A stretch of 64,000 bases of DNA from the NCBI RefSeq assembly GCF_900079725.1, contig NZ_LT599032.1, positions 4,088,054 to 4,152,053 of the forward strand, read 5' to 3'. This document shows positions 1 to 9,271 of this stretch, piece after piece. Position 1 is the first letter of the stretch; each line of letters opens with the position of its first letter. Position numbers and translations under genes: made by a program. The notes below the pieces were generated by a model. The model worked only from the letters and a program-made list of their open reading frames with translations. It did not search any database and was not told the DNA's origin. Source of the stretch: an uncultured Dysgonomonas sp. GTDB taxonomy: Bacteria; Bacteroidota; Bacteroidia; Bacteroidales; Dysgonomonadaceae.

Positions 1-1
1 T

Positions 2-367
2 CTATGCGGGATAACAGCTTGTCCACCAAATGCAGAAATACACAAAACGGCTTTAGGGGCTGAGGATTCTGTAGATTGGGCGTATTATAAAGATACGAGA
101 GAAGCTGTCAGGGAATTGAAAAACAGAGGTTTTACTATTTGTGCTATAGAGCAGGCTGAGCGCAGTATTAAGCTCGATGAACTGGTGTTGGATAAGGCTA
201 AAGGATATGCTGTCGTTTTAGGAAACGAAGTGAAAGGTGTCCGGCAGGAGGTTGTGGATTTATGTGATTGTTGTATCGAAATTCCTCAGTATGGAACAAA
301 ACATTCATTGAATGTTTCCGTTGCAGCAGGTATTGTTATGTGGGAATTTTTTAAACAGTTGGGGTAA
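2..367 (+). CDS. TrmH/SpoU-family RNA methyltransferase, C-terminal part
   Basis: The gene begins before the window: the frame is open from base 2 to the TAA at 365-367, so only about 121 C-terminal residues are visible. The SpoU signature is clear, with VVLGNEVKGV (motif 2) followed by IPQYGTKHSLNVSVAAGIV (motif 3), the knotted SAM-binding part of SPOUT enzymes that 2'-O-methylate tRNA or rRNA ribose. The in-frame TTG at 116 is internal and should not be taken as the start. The fold is certain; the substrate (tRNA Gm18 or a 23S rRNA position) cannot be decided from this fragment. Confidence 0.88.
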   Translation, partial: LCGITACPPNAEIHKTALGAEDSVDWAYYKDTREAVRELKNRGFTICAIEQAERSIKLDELVLDKAKGYAVVLGNEVKGVRQEVVDLCDCCIEIPQYGTKHSLNVSVAAGIVMWEFFKQLG

Positions 368-384
368 CTTTGCGATATTTTTGT

Positions 385-392
385 TAGTTTTG
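385..392 (+). promoter_or_regulatory. Bacteroidetes -7 box (TAGTTTTG)
   Basis: This matches the Bacteroidetes TAnnTTTG consensus and lies 40 bp before the DUF4301 start. A TTTG at 369-372 is too close for a standard -33 box, so the assignment rests on the -7 box alone. Confidence 0.45.
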
Positions 393-431
393 CAGTTGGA
401 CTTTAATAATATAGATGTATAACGTAAGGCT

Positions 432-1949
432 ATGATCACAGAATCAGATAAACTTTATCTTGAGGAAAAAGGTATTTCCCCGGAAGAATTTCAAAAACAA
501 ATCGACAGTTTCAAAAAAGGATTTCCATTTTTGGAAATATCAGCTCCTGCTTCGGTCGAAAAAGGAATAATGGTAGTTTCAGATAATGAGGAACAAAAAT
601 ATTTGGATGCATGGAGTAAATATGCATCTTCGGGTCGTAAGATAATGAAGTTTGTTCCAGCCTCAGGTGCTGCCAGCAGAATGTTTAAGGATTTGTTTGA
701 ATTCCTGGATGCGCCCTACAATGTACCCACTTCTGCATTTGAAAAAGCTTTCTTTGAAGGACTCGAAAAGTTCGCTTTTTATGAAGAATTAGATGCAGTT
801 TGTATCAAAAATGAAGGTAAAGATATCGAGACTTTGTTAGCAGGAGGTGACTATAAATCCGTAGTGAAGAATCTACTGAAAGTGGAAGGGCTTAATTATG
901 GAAGTTTGCCAAAAGGGTTACTTCGGTTTCACCGCTACGACGGTTTTTCCCGCACTCCGGCCGAAGAGCACTTGCAGGAAGGTTATCTGTATGCCCGAAA
1001 TGACAAAGGAGAGATAAATCTTCATTTTACAGTGTCTCCGGAACATCGAAGCTTGTTTGAAAAGTTGATTAGCTCGGAAAAAGAAAAAGCTGAAAAAGAA
1101 TTGTCGGTTAGTTATAATATAAGTTTTAGCGAGCAAAAGTCCAGCACAGATACTGTAGCTGTGGATGCAGATAACGAGCCATTCAGGGATGATGATAAGA
1201 TCGTATTCAGACCTGGAGGACATGGAGCACTGATTGAGAATCTGAATGATTTGGATGCGGATATTATCTTTGTGAAAAATATAGATAATACAGTGCCTGA
1301 TAAATACAAAGAAATTGAGACTAAATATAAGAAGATACTGGCAGGTGTGCTGGTGGAAACTCAGGGGAAAGTTTTCGATTATTTGAAGCTTTTGGATAGT
1401 GGAAAATATACCCATGACGAATTGTTGGAGATTCTACATTTTGTGCAGAGTGTGCTGAATGTAAAGAATCCTGATACAAAATTCCTGGAAGATGCAGAGC
1501 TTGTTCTTTATCTAAAACGTAAACTGGACAGACCATGTCGTGCCTGCGGTATGGTAAGGAATGTCGGGGAGCCCGGCGGAGGACCGTTTTTGGCGGTGAA
1601 TTCGGATAAAACGGTTTCTCTTCAGATTCTGGAAAGTTCACAGATAGATATGTCAGATGAGGCAAAAAAAGAGATGTTTAAAAGTGGGACACACTTTAAT
1701 CCTGTAGATATTGTGTGTAGTGTAAAAGATTACAGAGGATACCATTTCAATCTGAAAGATTATGTGGATTACAATACAGGGTTTATATCTATCAAGTCGA
1801 AAAATGGAAAGGAGCTAAAGGCTTTGGAGCTACCCGGATTATGGAATGGGGCTATGTCTGATTGGAATACAATATTTGTAGAAGTTCCTATTGAGACTTT
1901 TAATCCTGTGAAAACTGTAAATGATTTATTGAGAGGACGCCATTTGTGA
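432..1949 (+). CDS. DUF4301 family protein
   Basis: This is a 505-residue cytoplasmic protein with no signal peptide or membrane segment. The N-terminal region and the glycine/serine-rich motif PASGAASRMFKDL (about residues 75-87) match DUF4301 as I know it from Bacteroidetes. That motif resembles the nucleotide-binding loop of nucleotidyltransferase-like folds, and GEPGGGPF near residue 380 is a second conserved glycine cluster. The function is not established. The ATG at 432 is the first in frame after a candidate -7 box, and the gene appears to be transcribed alone. Confidence 0.8.
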   Translation: MITESDKLYLEEKGISPEEFQKQIDSFKKGFPFLEISAPASVEKGIMVVSDNEEQKYLDAWSKYASSGRKIMKFVPASGAASRMFKDLFEFLDAPYNVPTSAFEKAFFEGLEKFAFYEELDAVCIKNEGKDIETLLAGGDYKSVVKNLLKVEGLNYGSLPKGLLRFHRYDGFSRTPAEEHLQEGYLYARNDKGEINLHFTVSPEHRSLFEKLISSEKEKAEKELSVSYNISFSEQKSSTDTVAVDADNEPFRDDDKIVFRPGGHGALIENLNDLDADIIFVKNIDNTVPDKYKEIETKYKKILAGVLVETQGKVFDYLKLLDSGKYTHDELLEILHFVQSVLNVKNPDTKFLEDAELVLYLKRKLDRPCRACGMVRNVGEPGGGPFLAVNSDKTVSLQILESSQIDMSDEAKKEMFKSGTHFNPVDIVCSVKDYRGYHFNLKDYVDYNTGFISIKSKNGKELKALELPGLWNGAMSDWNTIFVEVPIETFNPVKTVNDLLRGRHL

Positions 1950-2026
1950 TTGTATACCAGTTGATTGACGTTTTCTCTTGTGTGTGATGGAAAACGGATC
2001 ATTTTTAACTAAAAAATGGCTTAAAA

Positions 2027-2058
2027 TGTTCATTAATAAGAAAAAAAAATTATCTTTG
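2027..2058 (+). promoter_or_regulatory. Promoter of the T9SS cargo gene
   Basis: TATCTTTG at 2051-2058 is a perfect TAnnTTTG -7 box. A weak -33 element (TGTT, 2027-2030) lies 20 bp upstream. Transcription would start near 2065, leaving a leader of roughly 95 nt before the ATG at 2160. Confidence 0.6.
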
Positions 2059-2159
2059 TAGGGAATTTTGAAGATACATGAAACTTTATAAACTTGTCTT
2101 CCTTATGGTATTTTTAGGATAACATTTTGATTTTGACTGACTTTAATAAAACTACAATA

Positions 2160-4976
2160 ATGAAACTTCGATTAGTATTAGTCGTATTACTTCTTCTGCC
2201 CTTATTTCTTAAAGGGCAATCTGATGTGATATTTTACTCCAAAGGTAAGATGTATGTCAAATATAAAGATGCTACAGCACCTGAAGTGAAAGGCGAAAGT
2301 TCGTCTACTACTTTGTATATCAGTGGTTCTGCTAAATTTGTTACAGGCGCATCAATTAAACAAAAAGGACGTACGGAAATAACAAAAGATTTTATTAATG
2401 CTAAAGATCCCAGTAAAAAGGATGATACTGACGAGTCTCCACAGCTTTTTGTAGGAAAAGATGATTCCACGGAAGATGATGGTGTTATTGCTTTTGTGGG
2501 TAAGCCTCTTTGGAATGCTACTTTAGGAAGGAATGTGGCTACATTGCAACGTATATATGGTAACAATCTGGATGTTGCAACTGCGACATGGGATAGAAGC
2601 CTGCAGAAGCAGTATAATTGGGTGAATTTTCCTACTATTAGTGTAGAGAAAGGGGAACCTGTAAGCATATCAGAAGGAGGAAAGACTAAATATACTGATG
2701 ACTGGCGCAATTTAGGTTACCTTGTGGTTGATACATCAGCTGCGATTTCTGTTGATTATATTCGTGCTGATAAGCATAACCGTTTTGCGGTTAACGCTTC
2801 CTATGATAAAAACGATGTGGATCGTATAAATAGTGGACATGCGAGAATTAATCATGTTCACTCTAAGACGCTGGCCGATCCTTTGGCTTTGGCCAGATAC
2901 AGTCAGGTGAATCTGAAAATGTATGATTATGAAACCGGTTCATCACCTGTTGATGATGGTGCTTTCGAGGCAGGTTCTATAGCTAACAGACCTGTTCCGT
3001 CTTCAAGCACATTTGGTAAAACGTTAAGAACCGGTGTGCCACATCCTCAGGGCGAAGGCTGGAATTATTTGACAGGATTTACTCCTCCTTTCGAGCAATT
3101 GGGGGCTGATTATATGTTTTATCATACATTGACTAAACCAAATGGAAGTAGTATTACTTCTTATGAGGGACCTATTGTAGACCCTTTCTTCAGGATGCAG
3201 GCCGGACGCGGATACTTTATCAGTATGGAAGTTTCGCATGCAGACCATACTTCAGGGGAAGGTAATATTAATGGAAGATGGGATTTCTTTGGAAGCAACA
3301 GAGGTATATTTAATGAAAGACGTGCAAGGGGTGGATATGTTTTTAATCGTAGTGTTTTTCAGGATTATCTGTCTGTTCCGGAAGATCAGTTGTTAGCCGG
3401 AGAACAAAGAATGGATAACTTTAGCCGTTTCCTGTATGATAATACAACAGTAGCGGGGATATTCGATCAGGCAACTAAACTTCCGCTTTCCACAACATAT
3501 AATGTATATGGAGAAACCGATAGACCATTGAAAGGATTGAACCTTCCTCAATGGATGGAGGAAGTTAATGGAGTAAATAAAGATAGATCGAGGTACGAGT
3601 TGATGGATCAGGAAAAGTTTAATGTTGGGCCGGTAACAGTAGATTTGGTACCAGGTTTAAACTTCTTGGGAAATCCGTTCATGGCTCCGATAAGTTTAAA
3701 TCCATTGTTAGGCTTTAATGCCAATCCTGAAAATGATGGTACTTATGCTGAGCTTGGAGAGGCTTCGGGTATTGCAAATGGATTTGAATCCACAATGTTT
3801 ACACCAGCCGGGGCATCTTCTAAAGTAACTATATCTTCTGTTTCTCCAACTGCTGATGTGAGGGCTAAATATTGGCTGATAAATCAGGCTTTGGTTAAAT
3901 ATTATCCAACTGAAAATATATTCCGTTATCGGACAACTTACGACTTTGTGAGCCGGGTAGGAGCTTCAGCTATATCTGATGTTCAACCGGGTAGGACGTC
4001 TGCTCCGGGTACAGGTATTCCTTCTACAGAAGGCGGAGCAAACTGGAATCCATTGACCCATGTTATTTCTCCTATGCAAATGTTTTGTTTGCAAGCGAGC
4101 AAGTCTGTAACTATAAAGATAGATTCTGCATTGCAGGTTTTTGGATTGCCTCGTTTTGCTAAAAGTGCAGAGGCGACTAAGGCTTCAGTCAGTGGAGATA
4201 ACACCTCAATAATGAAAGACTGGTTTATTGTAGAAGCTAAAAGTAATAATGGGCTTGCTGCAGATAGAGCTACGGTTATTTTCAATGATAATGCCAAACC
4301 CCAGTATAAGGAAGATTCGTACGATACGCGAAAAGGTGTATCAGAAGCGTTTGAAACGTATGAGGATGTGATAAACGGTAAACCAACCAAAACCTCATTT
4401 GAGCAAAGTAAAGCAATCGTTTATACAAAATCCAGTGATCAAGAAAATCTCTTAGGAAATGCAATTCCTACGCAGACAAAAGAGTTAGCTCTGTATTTTA
4501 TGACACCTTCTTCAACACAGGAGATGACCTTAAGATTTTATGGTTTGGAAAATATAGAATCTGTTCCCGGTGTATGGCTTATTGATAGATATTTAGATAA
4601 TAAAACAGTGAAGATTACTCCTGAAACTGAGTATACATTTGTATCAGAGGCTGCATCGAACTCTACTAGTGAAGTAAATGATAATCGTTTTATTCTTCGC
4701 TTCTATGATGCCGGAGGATCTGTTATAGAGAAAGAACAGATGGCAATATCTTGCTATTATAACTCATCTACATTGTATATATCCGGTTTAATTGAAGATG
4801 ATGTGAATAGCGATGTCGTTATCTATGATATGCAAGGACGTCTGATGGGACGCACAAAGATTACAGAATTACAGCAACCGTGGTCATATGTGAAGCCACT
4901 GAATATTGGTACATACATTGCAAAAATTACAGGAAAAAGAAATCATACAGTTAAATTTGTGAATTTACAGAACTAA
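2160..4976 (+). CDS. Large secreted protein with T9SS type A sorting domain
   Basis: I place the start at the ATG at 2160, where a clean signal peptide begins (MKLRLVLVVLLLLPLFLKGQ); an upstream TTG at 2127 would add eleven residues that spoil it. The product is 938 residues. The middle is beta-rich and without an enzymatic motif I recognise; FLGNPFMAPIS near residue 500 is typical of large Bacteroidetes surface proteins. The last ~75 residues (VVIYDMQGRLMG ... GTYIAKITG ... KFVN) form a type A T9SS C-terminal sorting domain, so the protein should cross the outer membrane through T9SS and be retained at the surface. It probably shares a transcript with the small gene 60 bp downstream. A PorW/SprE homologue of the same machinery is encoded near 57.5-61.2 kb. 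Function is unknown; adhesin or structural surface protein is possible. Confidence 0.8.
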   Translation: MKLRLVLVVLLLLPLFLKGQSDVIFYSKGKMYVKYKDATAPEVKGESSSTTLYISGSAKFVTGASIKQKGRTEITKDFINAKDPSKKDDTDESPQLFVGKDDSTEDDGVIAFVGKPLWNATLGRNVATLQRIYGNNLDVATATWDRSLQKQYNWVNFPTISVEKGEPVSISEGGKTKYTDDWRNLGYLVVDTSAAISVDYIRADKHNRFAVNASYDKNDVDRINSGHARINHVHSKTLADPLALARYSQVNLKMYDYETGSSPVDDGAFEAGSIANRPVPSSSTFGKTLRTGVPHPQGEGWNYLTGFTPPFEQLGADYMFYHTLTKPNGSSITSYEGPIVDPFFRMQAGRGYFISMEVSHADHTSGEGNINGRWDFFGSNRGIFNERRARGGYVFNRSVFQDYLSVPEDQLLAGEQRMDNFSRFLYDNTTVAGIFDQATKLPLSTTYNVYGETDRPLKGLNLPQWMEEVNGVNKDRSRYELMDQEKFNVGPVTVDLVPGLNFLGNPFMAPISLNPLLGFNANPENDGTYAELGEASGIANGFESTMFTPAGASSKVTISSVSPTADVRAKYWLINQALVKYYPTENIFRYRTTYDFVSRVGASAISDVQPGRTSAPGTGIPSTEGGANWNPLTHVISPMQMFCLQASKSVTIKIDSALQVFGLPRFAKSAEATKASVSGDNTSIMKDWFIVEAKSNNGLAADRATVIFNDNAKPQYKEDSYDTRKGVSEAFETYEDVINGKPTKTSFEQSKAIVYTKSSDQENLLGNAIPTQTKELALYFMTPSSTQEMTLRFYGLENIESVPGVWLIDRYLDNKTVKITPETEYTFVSEAASNSTSEVNDNRFILRFYDAGGSVIEKEQMAISCYYNSSTLYISGLIEDDVNSDVVIYDMQGRLMGRTKITELQQPWSYVKPLNIGTYIAKITGKRNHTVKFVNLQN

Positions 4977-5036
4977 ATACAACGACGTAAGCTAAGTTAA
5001 GTTACACAGACACGCACGCACGTAAAATAAAGATAG

Positions 5037-5417
5037 ATGAAAACGAAACTACGAATATTGATGTTTTTGACGTTATTCTTTTGTTTAACGATTCCTTCGG
5101 TATCCATCCAGGCTGAGGAGATTCTTGATGCCCCGGTTATAACAAATGATTTACCTTCAACTTCATATCTGAAAAAAGAGAAGAGATCCATAGCCAGCGA
5201 TAACCAAACTTCAGCATTGGCTGCGCCAGCACGGGGGTTTTTGGCTAAATCGAGTTCTTGGGAAGATCCATTCTTGCCAGGTGAGGATGAATGGTCTAAT
5301 CCGGGTAATGTCGGTGCACCGATTGGTGATGTTTCATTACCTATCATTTTGTCTATATTATTCTTATATATGGTATATAGAGGAGTGACTACATCGAGGC
5401 GACGAAATAATCTTTAG
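5037..5417 (+). CDS. Small exported protein with C-terminal PIGD-TM-Arg tail
   Basis: This 126-residue product has a signal peptide (MKTKLRILMFLTLFFCLTIPS, cleaved near SIQA), a low-complexity extracytoplasmic middle, and a C-terminal tripartite tail: the motif APIGD, one hydrophobic helix (about residues 98-114) and the basic end TSRRRNNL. The layout resembles protein-sorting tails of the PEP-CTERM/LPXTG kind, and I recall similar short PxGD-TM-RR tails in other Bacteroidales proteins. It follows the T9SS cargo gene by 60 bp and is followed by a strong terminator, so the two are likely one operon. The function is unknown; a membrane-anchored partner of the cargo protein is inference. Confidence 0.7.
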   Translation: MKTKLRILMFLTLFFCLTIPSVSIQAEEILDAPVITNDLPSTSYLKKEKRSIASDNQTSALAAPARGFLAKSSSWEDPFLPGEDEWSNPGNVGAPIGDVSLPIILSILFLYMVYRGVTTSRRRNNL

Positions 5418-5448
5418 AATTATAATTATATAGACATATAAATATAAG

Positions 5449-5495
5449 AAAGAGGGTATCTGCATATATTGCGGATACCCTCTTGCATTTGTTTT
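5449..5495 (+). terminator. Rho-independent terminator
   Basis: The arms at 5450-5464 and 5470-5484 pair over 15 bp with one G-T wobble around a 5-nt loop. A T-rich run follows. It ends the cargo/PIGD operon. Confidence 0.85.
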
Positions 5496-5633
5496 TGTCT
5501 ATAGGATGGGTTCTTACAAAAAGTAAGATTATGGCCGGAATGAATTCGATAATGTTTTTGTCTCTGTTTTATCTAGCTCTATTTTTTTTGATGGCTTTTA
5601 AAAACTTCTGATATATAATAGACAATTAAGTAT

Positions 5634-6176
5634 TTATTTTTGTTCAATCCATTTTACTATTTTATCGCAAAACGGATCTTCACGTGGCGGGACGAAATCA
5701 ACCAGATGGCCGTTTTCATCAATCATAAATTTTTGAAAATTCCATTGTACCTCAGTATCCAATTTGCCATTTTCTGCTTTTTCGGTAAGCCATTTATAGA
5801 TTGGAGCTTTGTTTTCTCCAACTACATCTATTTTGCTCATCATCGGGAAGGATACATTATAATTTAGTGTACAGAATGTTTTGATTTCTTCGTCTGTTCC
5901 TGGCTCCTGTCCATTGAAGTTGTTGGCAGGAAAGCCTATGACAACAAAATTACTATCTTTATATTTTTCATATAATTCTTGTAGCTTTGTATATTGAGGT
6001 GTTAAGCCGCATTTGGAAGCTACATTTACAACCAGAACTTTTTTCCCTTTCAAAGAAGAGAAGTCGAATTCTTTTCCATTAATATCCTTTACTTTGAAAT
6101 CATACAAAGTCTTATCTTCCTGAACCATGGATATCATTATTAAGCTAAAAAATAAAGCAAGTGTCAGCTGTTTCAT
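5634..6176 (-). CDS. Glutathione peroxidase family protein, exported
   Basis: This 180-residue thioredoxin-fold peroxidase reduces hydroperoxides at a cysteine (not selenocysteine) in NVASKCGLTPQY (about residues 44-55). The remaining catalytic residues are present: Gln in NNFNGQEPG and Trp/Asn in WNFQKF. The N-terminus MKQLTLALFFSLIMISMVQE looks like a signal peptide, which suggests a periplasmic location. As in other bacterial Cys-GPx proteins, thioredoxin is a more likely reductant than glutathione. The gene is divergent from glpA across 184 bp and appears monocistronic. Confidence 0.9.
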   Translation of the reverse strand: MKQLTLALFFSLIMISMVQEDKTLYDFKVKDINGKEFDFSSLKGKKVLVVNVASKCGLTPQYTKLQELYEKYKDSNFVVIGFPANNFNGQEPGTDEEIKTFCTLNYNVSFPMMSKIDVVGENKAPIYKWLTEKAENGKLDTEVQWNFQKFMIDENGHLVDFVPPREDPFCDKIVKWIEQK

Positions 6177-6270
6177 ACCTTTTGTATTTGATTAACTAAT
6201 AAATAAAACAATTAAGTACTGATAAAGTTTAAGAGCAGTTGGTTGTTTACCTTATTTATTTTCTAAAATA

Positions 6271-6325
6271 GTTTCGATATGTTTCAAATAGTTTTGAAAA
6301 TATTTTGAAATGTTCCGATAATTTC
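6271..6325 (+). promoter_or_regulatory. TTTCGA/TTTTGAAA dyad cluster upstream of glpA
   Basis: TTTCGAT (6272-6278), TTTCAAAT, TTTTGAAAA and TTTTGAAA form several overlapping imperfect dyads just before glpA. Related TTTCGAA words recur behind glpC. They could be operator sites for a glycerol-responsive regulator, but AT-rich chance is a real alternative. Confidence 0.25.
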
Positions 6326-6360
6326 TTTTTTTTGTATAGTGAAACTGAAAAAACTAATGT

Positions 6361-8010
6361 ATGAGTACCAATCAGCCTAATTCAGCAAAGTTGTTCGATG
6401 TTATCATCATCGGAGGAGGTGCTACCGGAGCCGGAGTAGCCCGCGATTGTTCTCGTCGGGGGTTGCATGTATTGTTATTGGAAAGATTTGATATAGCGAC
6501 AGGTGCTACCGGACGCAATCATGGCTTGCTTCACAGTGGTGCGCGTTATGCGGTCACAGATAGGGAGTCGGCAGAAGAATGTATAAAAGAGAACATGATT
6601 CTGAAAAGAATAGCCAGTCATTGTGTCGAGGAAACAGATGGATTATTTCTCACCTTGCCTGAAGATGACATAACTTACCAGTCGAAATTTGTGGAGGCCT
6701 GTACCATAGCGGGTATCAATGCACAAATAATAGATCCGAGGGAGGCGTTGGCAATAGAGCCTTCTGCTAATAAGGATATCATAGGTGCAGTAAAAGTGCC
6801 CGATGGATCGGTCGATCCTTTTCGTCTTACTGCTTCCAATATGATAGATGCGAAGAATTATGGAGCTGTGGTTTATACATATAATGAAGTAATTGGCTTG
6901 ATTCGTGAGCAAAACAGGATTATAGGAGTAAAGGCTTTTGATCATAAAACGAAAGAAACAAAAGAACTGTATGCCTCTGTTGTAGTAAACGCAGGGGGTA
7001 TTTGGGGACAACATATATCCGAGTTTGCAGATGTGAAAGTAAATATGCTTCCGGCCAAAGGGGCTTTATTGATTTTTGGCCACCGGATAAACAATATGGT
7101 GTTGAATAGGTGTAGAAAGCCTGCTGATGCCGATATACTTGTTCCCGGAGATACAATATCGCTGATAGGTACTACGTCGAGTAATATTCCGTACGACCAG
7201 ATAGATAATATGATTGTGACCCCGGAAGAAGTGGATACGCTTATCCGCGAAGGGGAAAAGTTAGCTCCGATACTCAACCGGACGCGTATATTACGGGCTT
7301 ATGCAGGAGTACGGCCCTTAGTTGCTTCTGATAATGACCCTACAGGGCGTAGTGTAAGCCGGGGTATTGTTCTGCTCGATCATGCCAGGCGGGACGGATT
7401 GGAAGGATACATTACTATTACAGGAGGTAAATTAATGACTTACCGCCTGATGGCAGAATGGGCCACCGATCTTGTATGTCAAAAACTGAATGTGACAAAT
7501 AAATGTACTACTGCCGAAGAGAATCTGCCGGGTTCGCGGGAGAAAATGGAAGATATAAGCAAAAAAATAATATCACTTCCCACAGCACAACGTAAATCGG
7601 CTATTTACCGTCATGGAGATATGGCCGGTAATTTGTCGGGAAATACAGGGGGTGATAACAGTTTGGTCTGCGAATGTGAAGAGGTGTCGGTAGGTGAGGT
7701 AAAATATGCGCTGGAAGAACTGAATGTGACCAATCTGGTTGACCTTCGTCGCCGTACACGAGTAGGGATGGGAACATGTCAGGGGGAACTGTGTGCCTGC
7801 CGTGCTGCCGGTATTATGAGTGATGTGGATAAGTTGTGCACAAAGAGTGCCAAAGAAGACTTGGCTTACTTTCTGAACGAACGCTGGAAAGGTATTTATC
7901 CCATAGCATGGGGCGATACATTGCGTGAAAGTGAATATACAAACTGGGTATACGAAAGTGTGTGCGGATTGAAGTTGTCACAAAAACAAGAAGGAAAAGA
8001 TGAAGTTTGA
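6361..8010 (+). CDS. glpA: Anaerobic glycerol-3-phosphate dehydrogenase subunit A
   Basis: GlpA oxidises sn-glycerol 3-phosphate to dihydroxyacetone phosphate with FAD and passes electrons through GlpB/GlpC to quinone. The 549-residue length matches the family. The FAD dinucleotide-binding motif VIIIGGGATGAGVARD lies at residues 14-29. A C-terminal BFD-like [2Fe-2S] domain (about residues 430-490) carries cysteines in VCECEEV and GTCQGELCACRAAG, which separates GlpA from aerobic GlpD. It is the first gene of an operon and overlaps glpB by 11 bp. No glpK, glpF or glpT is in view. Confidence 0.95.
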   Translation: MSTNQPNSAKLFDVIIIGGGATGAGVARDCSRRGLHVLLLERFDIATGATGRNHGLLHSGARYAVTDRESAEECIKENMILKRIASHCVEETDGLFLTLPEDDITYQSKFVEACTIAGINAQIIDPREALAIEPSANKDIIGAVKVPDGSVDPFRLTASNMIDAKNYGAVVYTYNEVIGLIREQNRIIGVKAFDHKTKETKELYASVVVNAGGIWGQHISEFADVKVNMLPAKGALLIFGHRINNMVLNRCRKPADADILVPGDTISLIGTTSSNIPYDQIDNMIVTPEEVDTLIREGEKLAPILNRTRILRAYAGVRPLVASDNDPTGRSVSRGIVLLDHARRDGLEGYITITGGKLMTYRLMAEWATDLVCQKLNVTNKCTTAEENLPGSREKMEDISKKIISLPTAQRKSAIYRHGDMAGNLSGNTGGDNSLVCECEEVSVGEVKYALEELNVTNLVDLRRRTRVGMGTCQGELCACRAAGIMSDVDKLCTKSAKEDLAYFLNERWKGIYPIAWGDTLRESEYTNWVYESVCGLKLSQKQEGKDEV

Positions 8011-9271
8011 TACTGTAATTATAGGAGGAGGCTTATCCGGCCTTGTATGTGGAATACGTTTGTTGCAGCAAGGACACCGTTGTGCGATTGTTTCTTCGGG
8101 GCAGAGCGCGTTGCATTTCTCATCAGGTTCGTTCGACCTGTTGAATGTATTGCCTGATGGCGAAGTGGTGACTAATCCGCAGAAGTCAGTAAAGGATTTG
8201 ATCCGGATGTCGCCTTGCCATCCATATGCAAAATTAGGTGGAGATAAATTTTGTGAATTGGCGGGTGAATCAGAAGCTTTTCTCAGAGGAATAGGCCTCT
8301 CTTTTCAAGGTGATTCTATGGGAAATCATTACCGGATAACTCCTATGGGAACATTGAAACCTACCTGGTTGTCGACATCTGATTTTGCTGTCAGTAAATC
8401 GGAACGGGAATTACCGTGGAAGAAAGTTTCGATTTTTAATATTGCCGGATTCCTTGATTTCTATCCTCAGTTTATAGCGGACGAATTTGCTAAAGTAGGA
8501 ACGAGGAGCGATATTCATCTGTTTAGCCTGCCCGGTCTGGATTATCTCCGCCGCAATCCGAGTGAGTTGCGTTCGACAAATATCGCACGGATACTCGATA
8601 AGGAATCTAATAAAGATGAATTGATAAGGATATTGGGTAAGGCGGCGCCGGATAGCGATGCTATCATCTTTCCGGCGTGTTTGGGATTGGAAAATGCAAA
8701 TATGCTTGCCGCCTTGAGGAAGGCCACAGGTAAGCCGATATACCTGATTCCGACATTGCCGCCATCTATAATAGGAATACACACGCAACAGTATATGCAC
8801 GACTATTTTATTCATCTGGGAGGTGTATATATGTTGGGAGATACGGTGAAGCGGGCTGATATGCAGGATAACAGGGTGACGAAGGTTTATTCCTATAATC
8901 ACGGTAATATCCCTTTCAATGCTAATAATATAGTTCTGGCAACAGGAAGCTATTTCAGTCAGGGGTTGATCGCTACCCGTTCACGGGTTTACGAGCCTGT
9001 GTTCGATCTGGATGTGTCTTACAGTCCCGAGAGGAAAGACTGGTACAACCGGAATATGTTCGATAGCCAGAATTATCAGGAATTTGGTGTAAAGACAAAT
9101 GAATCATTCAATGCTTTGTGTAAAGGTGAGGTTATAGAGAATCTATATGTTTCCGGTGCCGTCTTAGAAGGATTCAATCCTATAAAAGAGGGCAGTGGGG
9201 CAGGGGTTTCCATACTTAGCGCCCTGTTTATAGCGGATGAAATAATTAGTAAAAAAGGAGGACGGTTATGA
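8000..9271 (+). CDS. glpB: Anaerobic glycerol-3-phosphate dehydrogenase subunit B
   Basis: The product is 423 residues with an N-terminal flavin-binding motif, DTVIIGGGLSGLVCGIRLL (residues 4-22), and a C-terminal flavoprotein signature, LYVSGAVLEGFNPIKEGSGAG. GlpB is the subunit that links the GlpA catalytic flavoprotein to the membrane-side GlpC. Its start lies inside the end of glpA and its stop overlaps the glpC start as ATGA, so the three are translationally coupled. Confidence 0.94.
   Translation: MKFDTVIIGGGLSGLVCGIRLLQQGHRCAIVSSGQSALHFSSGSFDLLNVLPDGEVVTNPQKSVKDLIRMSPCHPYAKLGGDKFCELAGESEAFLRGIGLSFQGDSMGNHYRITPMGTLKPTWLSTSDFAVSKSERELPWKKVSIFNIAGFLDFYPQFIADEFAKVGTRSDIHLFSLPGLDYLRRNPSELRSTNIARILDKESNKDELIRILGKAAPDSDAIIFPACLGLENANMLAALRKATGKPIYLIPTLPPSIIGIHTQQYMHDYFIHLGGVYMLGDTVKRADMQDNRVTKVYSYNHGNIPFNANNIVLATGSYFSQGLIATRSRVYEPVFDLDVSYSPERKDWYNRNMFDSQNYQEFGVKTNESFNALCKGEVIENLYVSGAVLEGFNPIKEGSGAGVSILSALFIADEIISKKGGRL

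Noticed and set aside
918-1415. 165-codon antisense frame inside the DUF4301 gene
   Set aside because: It is the mirror of a well-supported coding frame and has no domain or promoter of its own.
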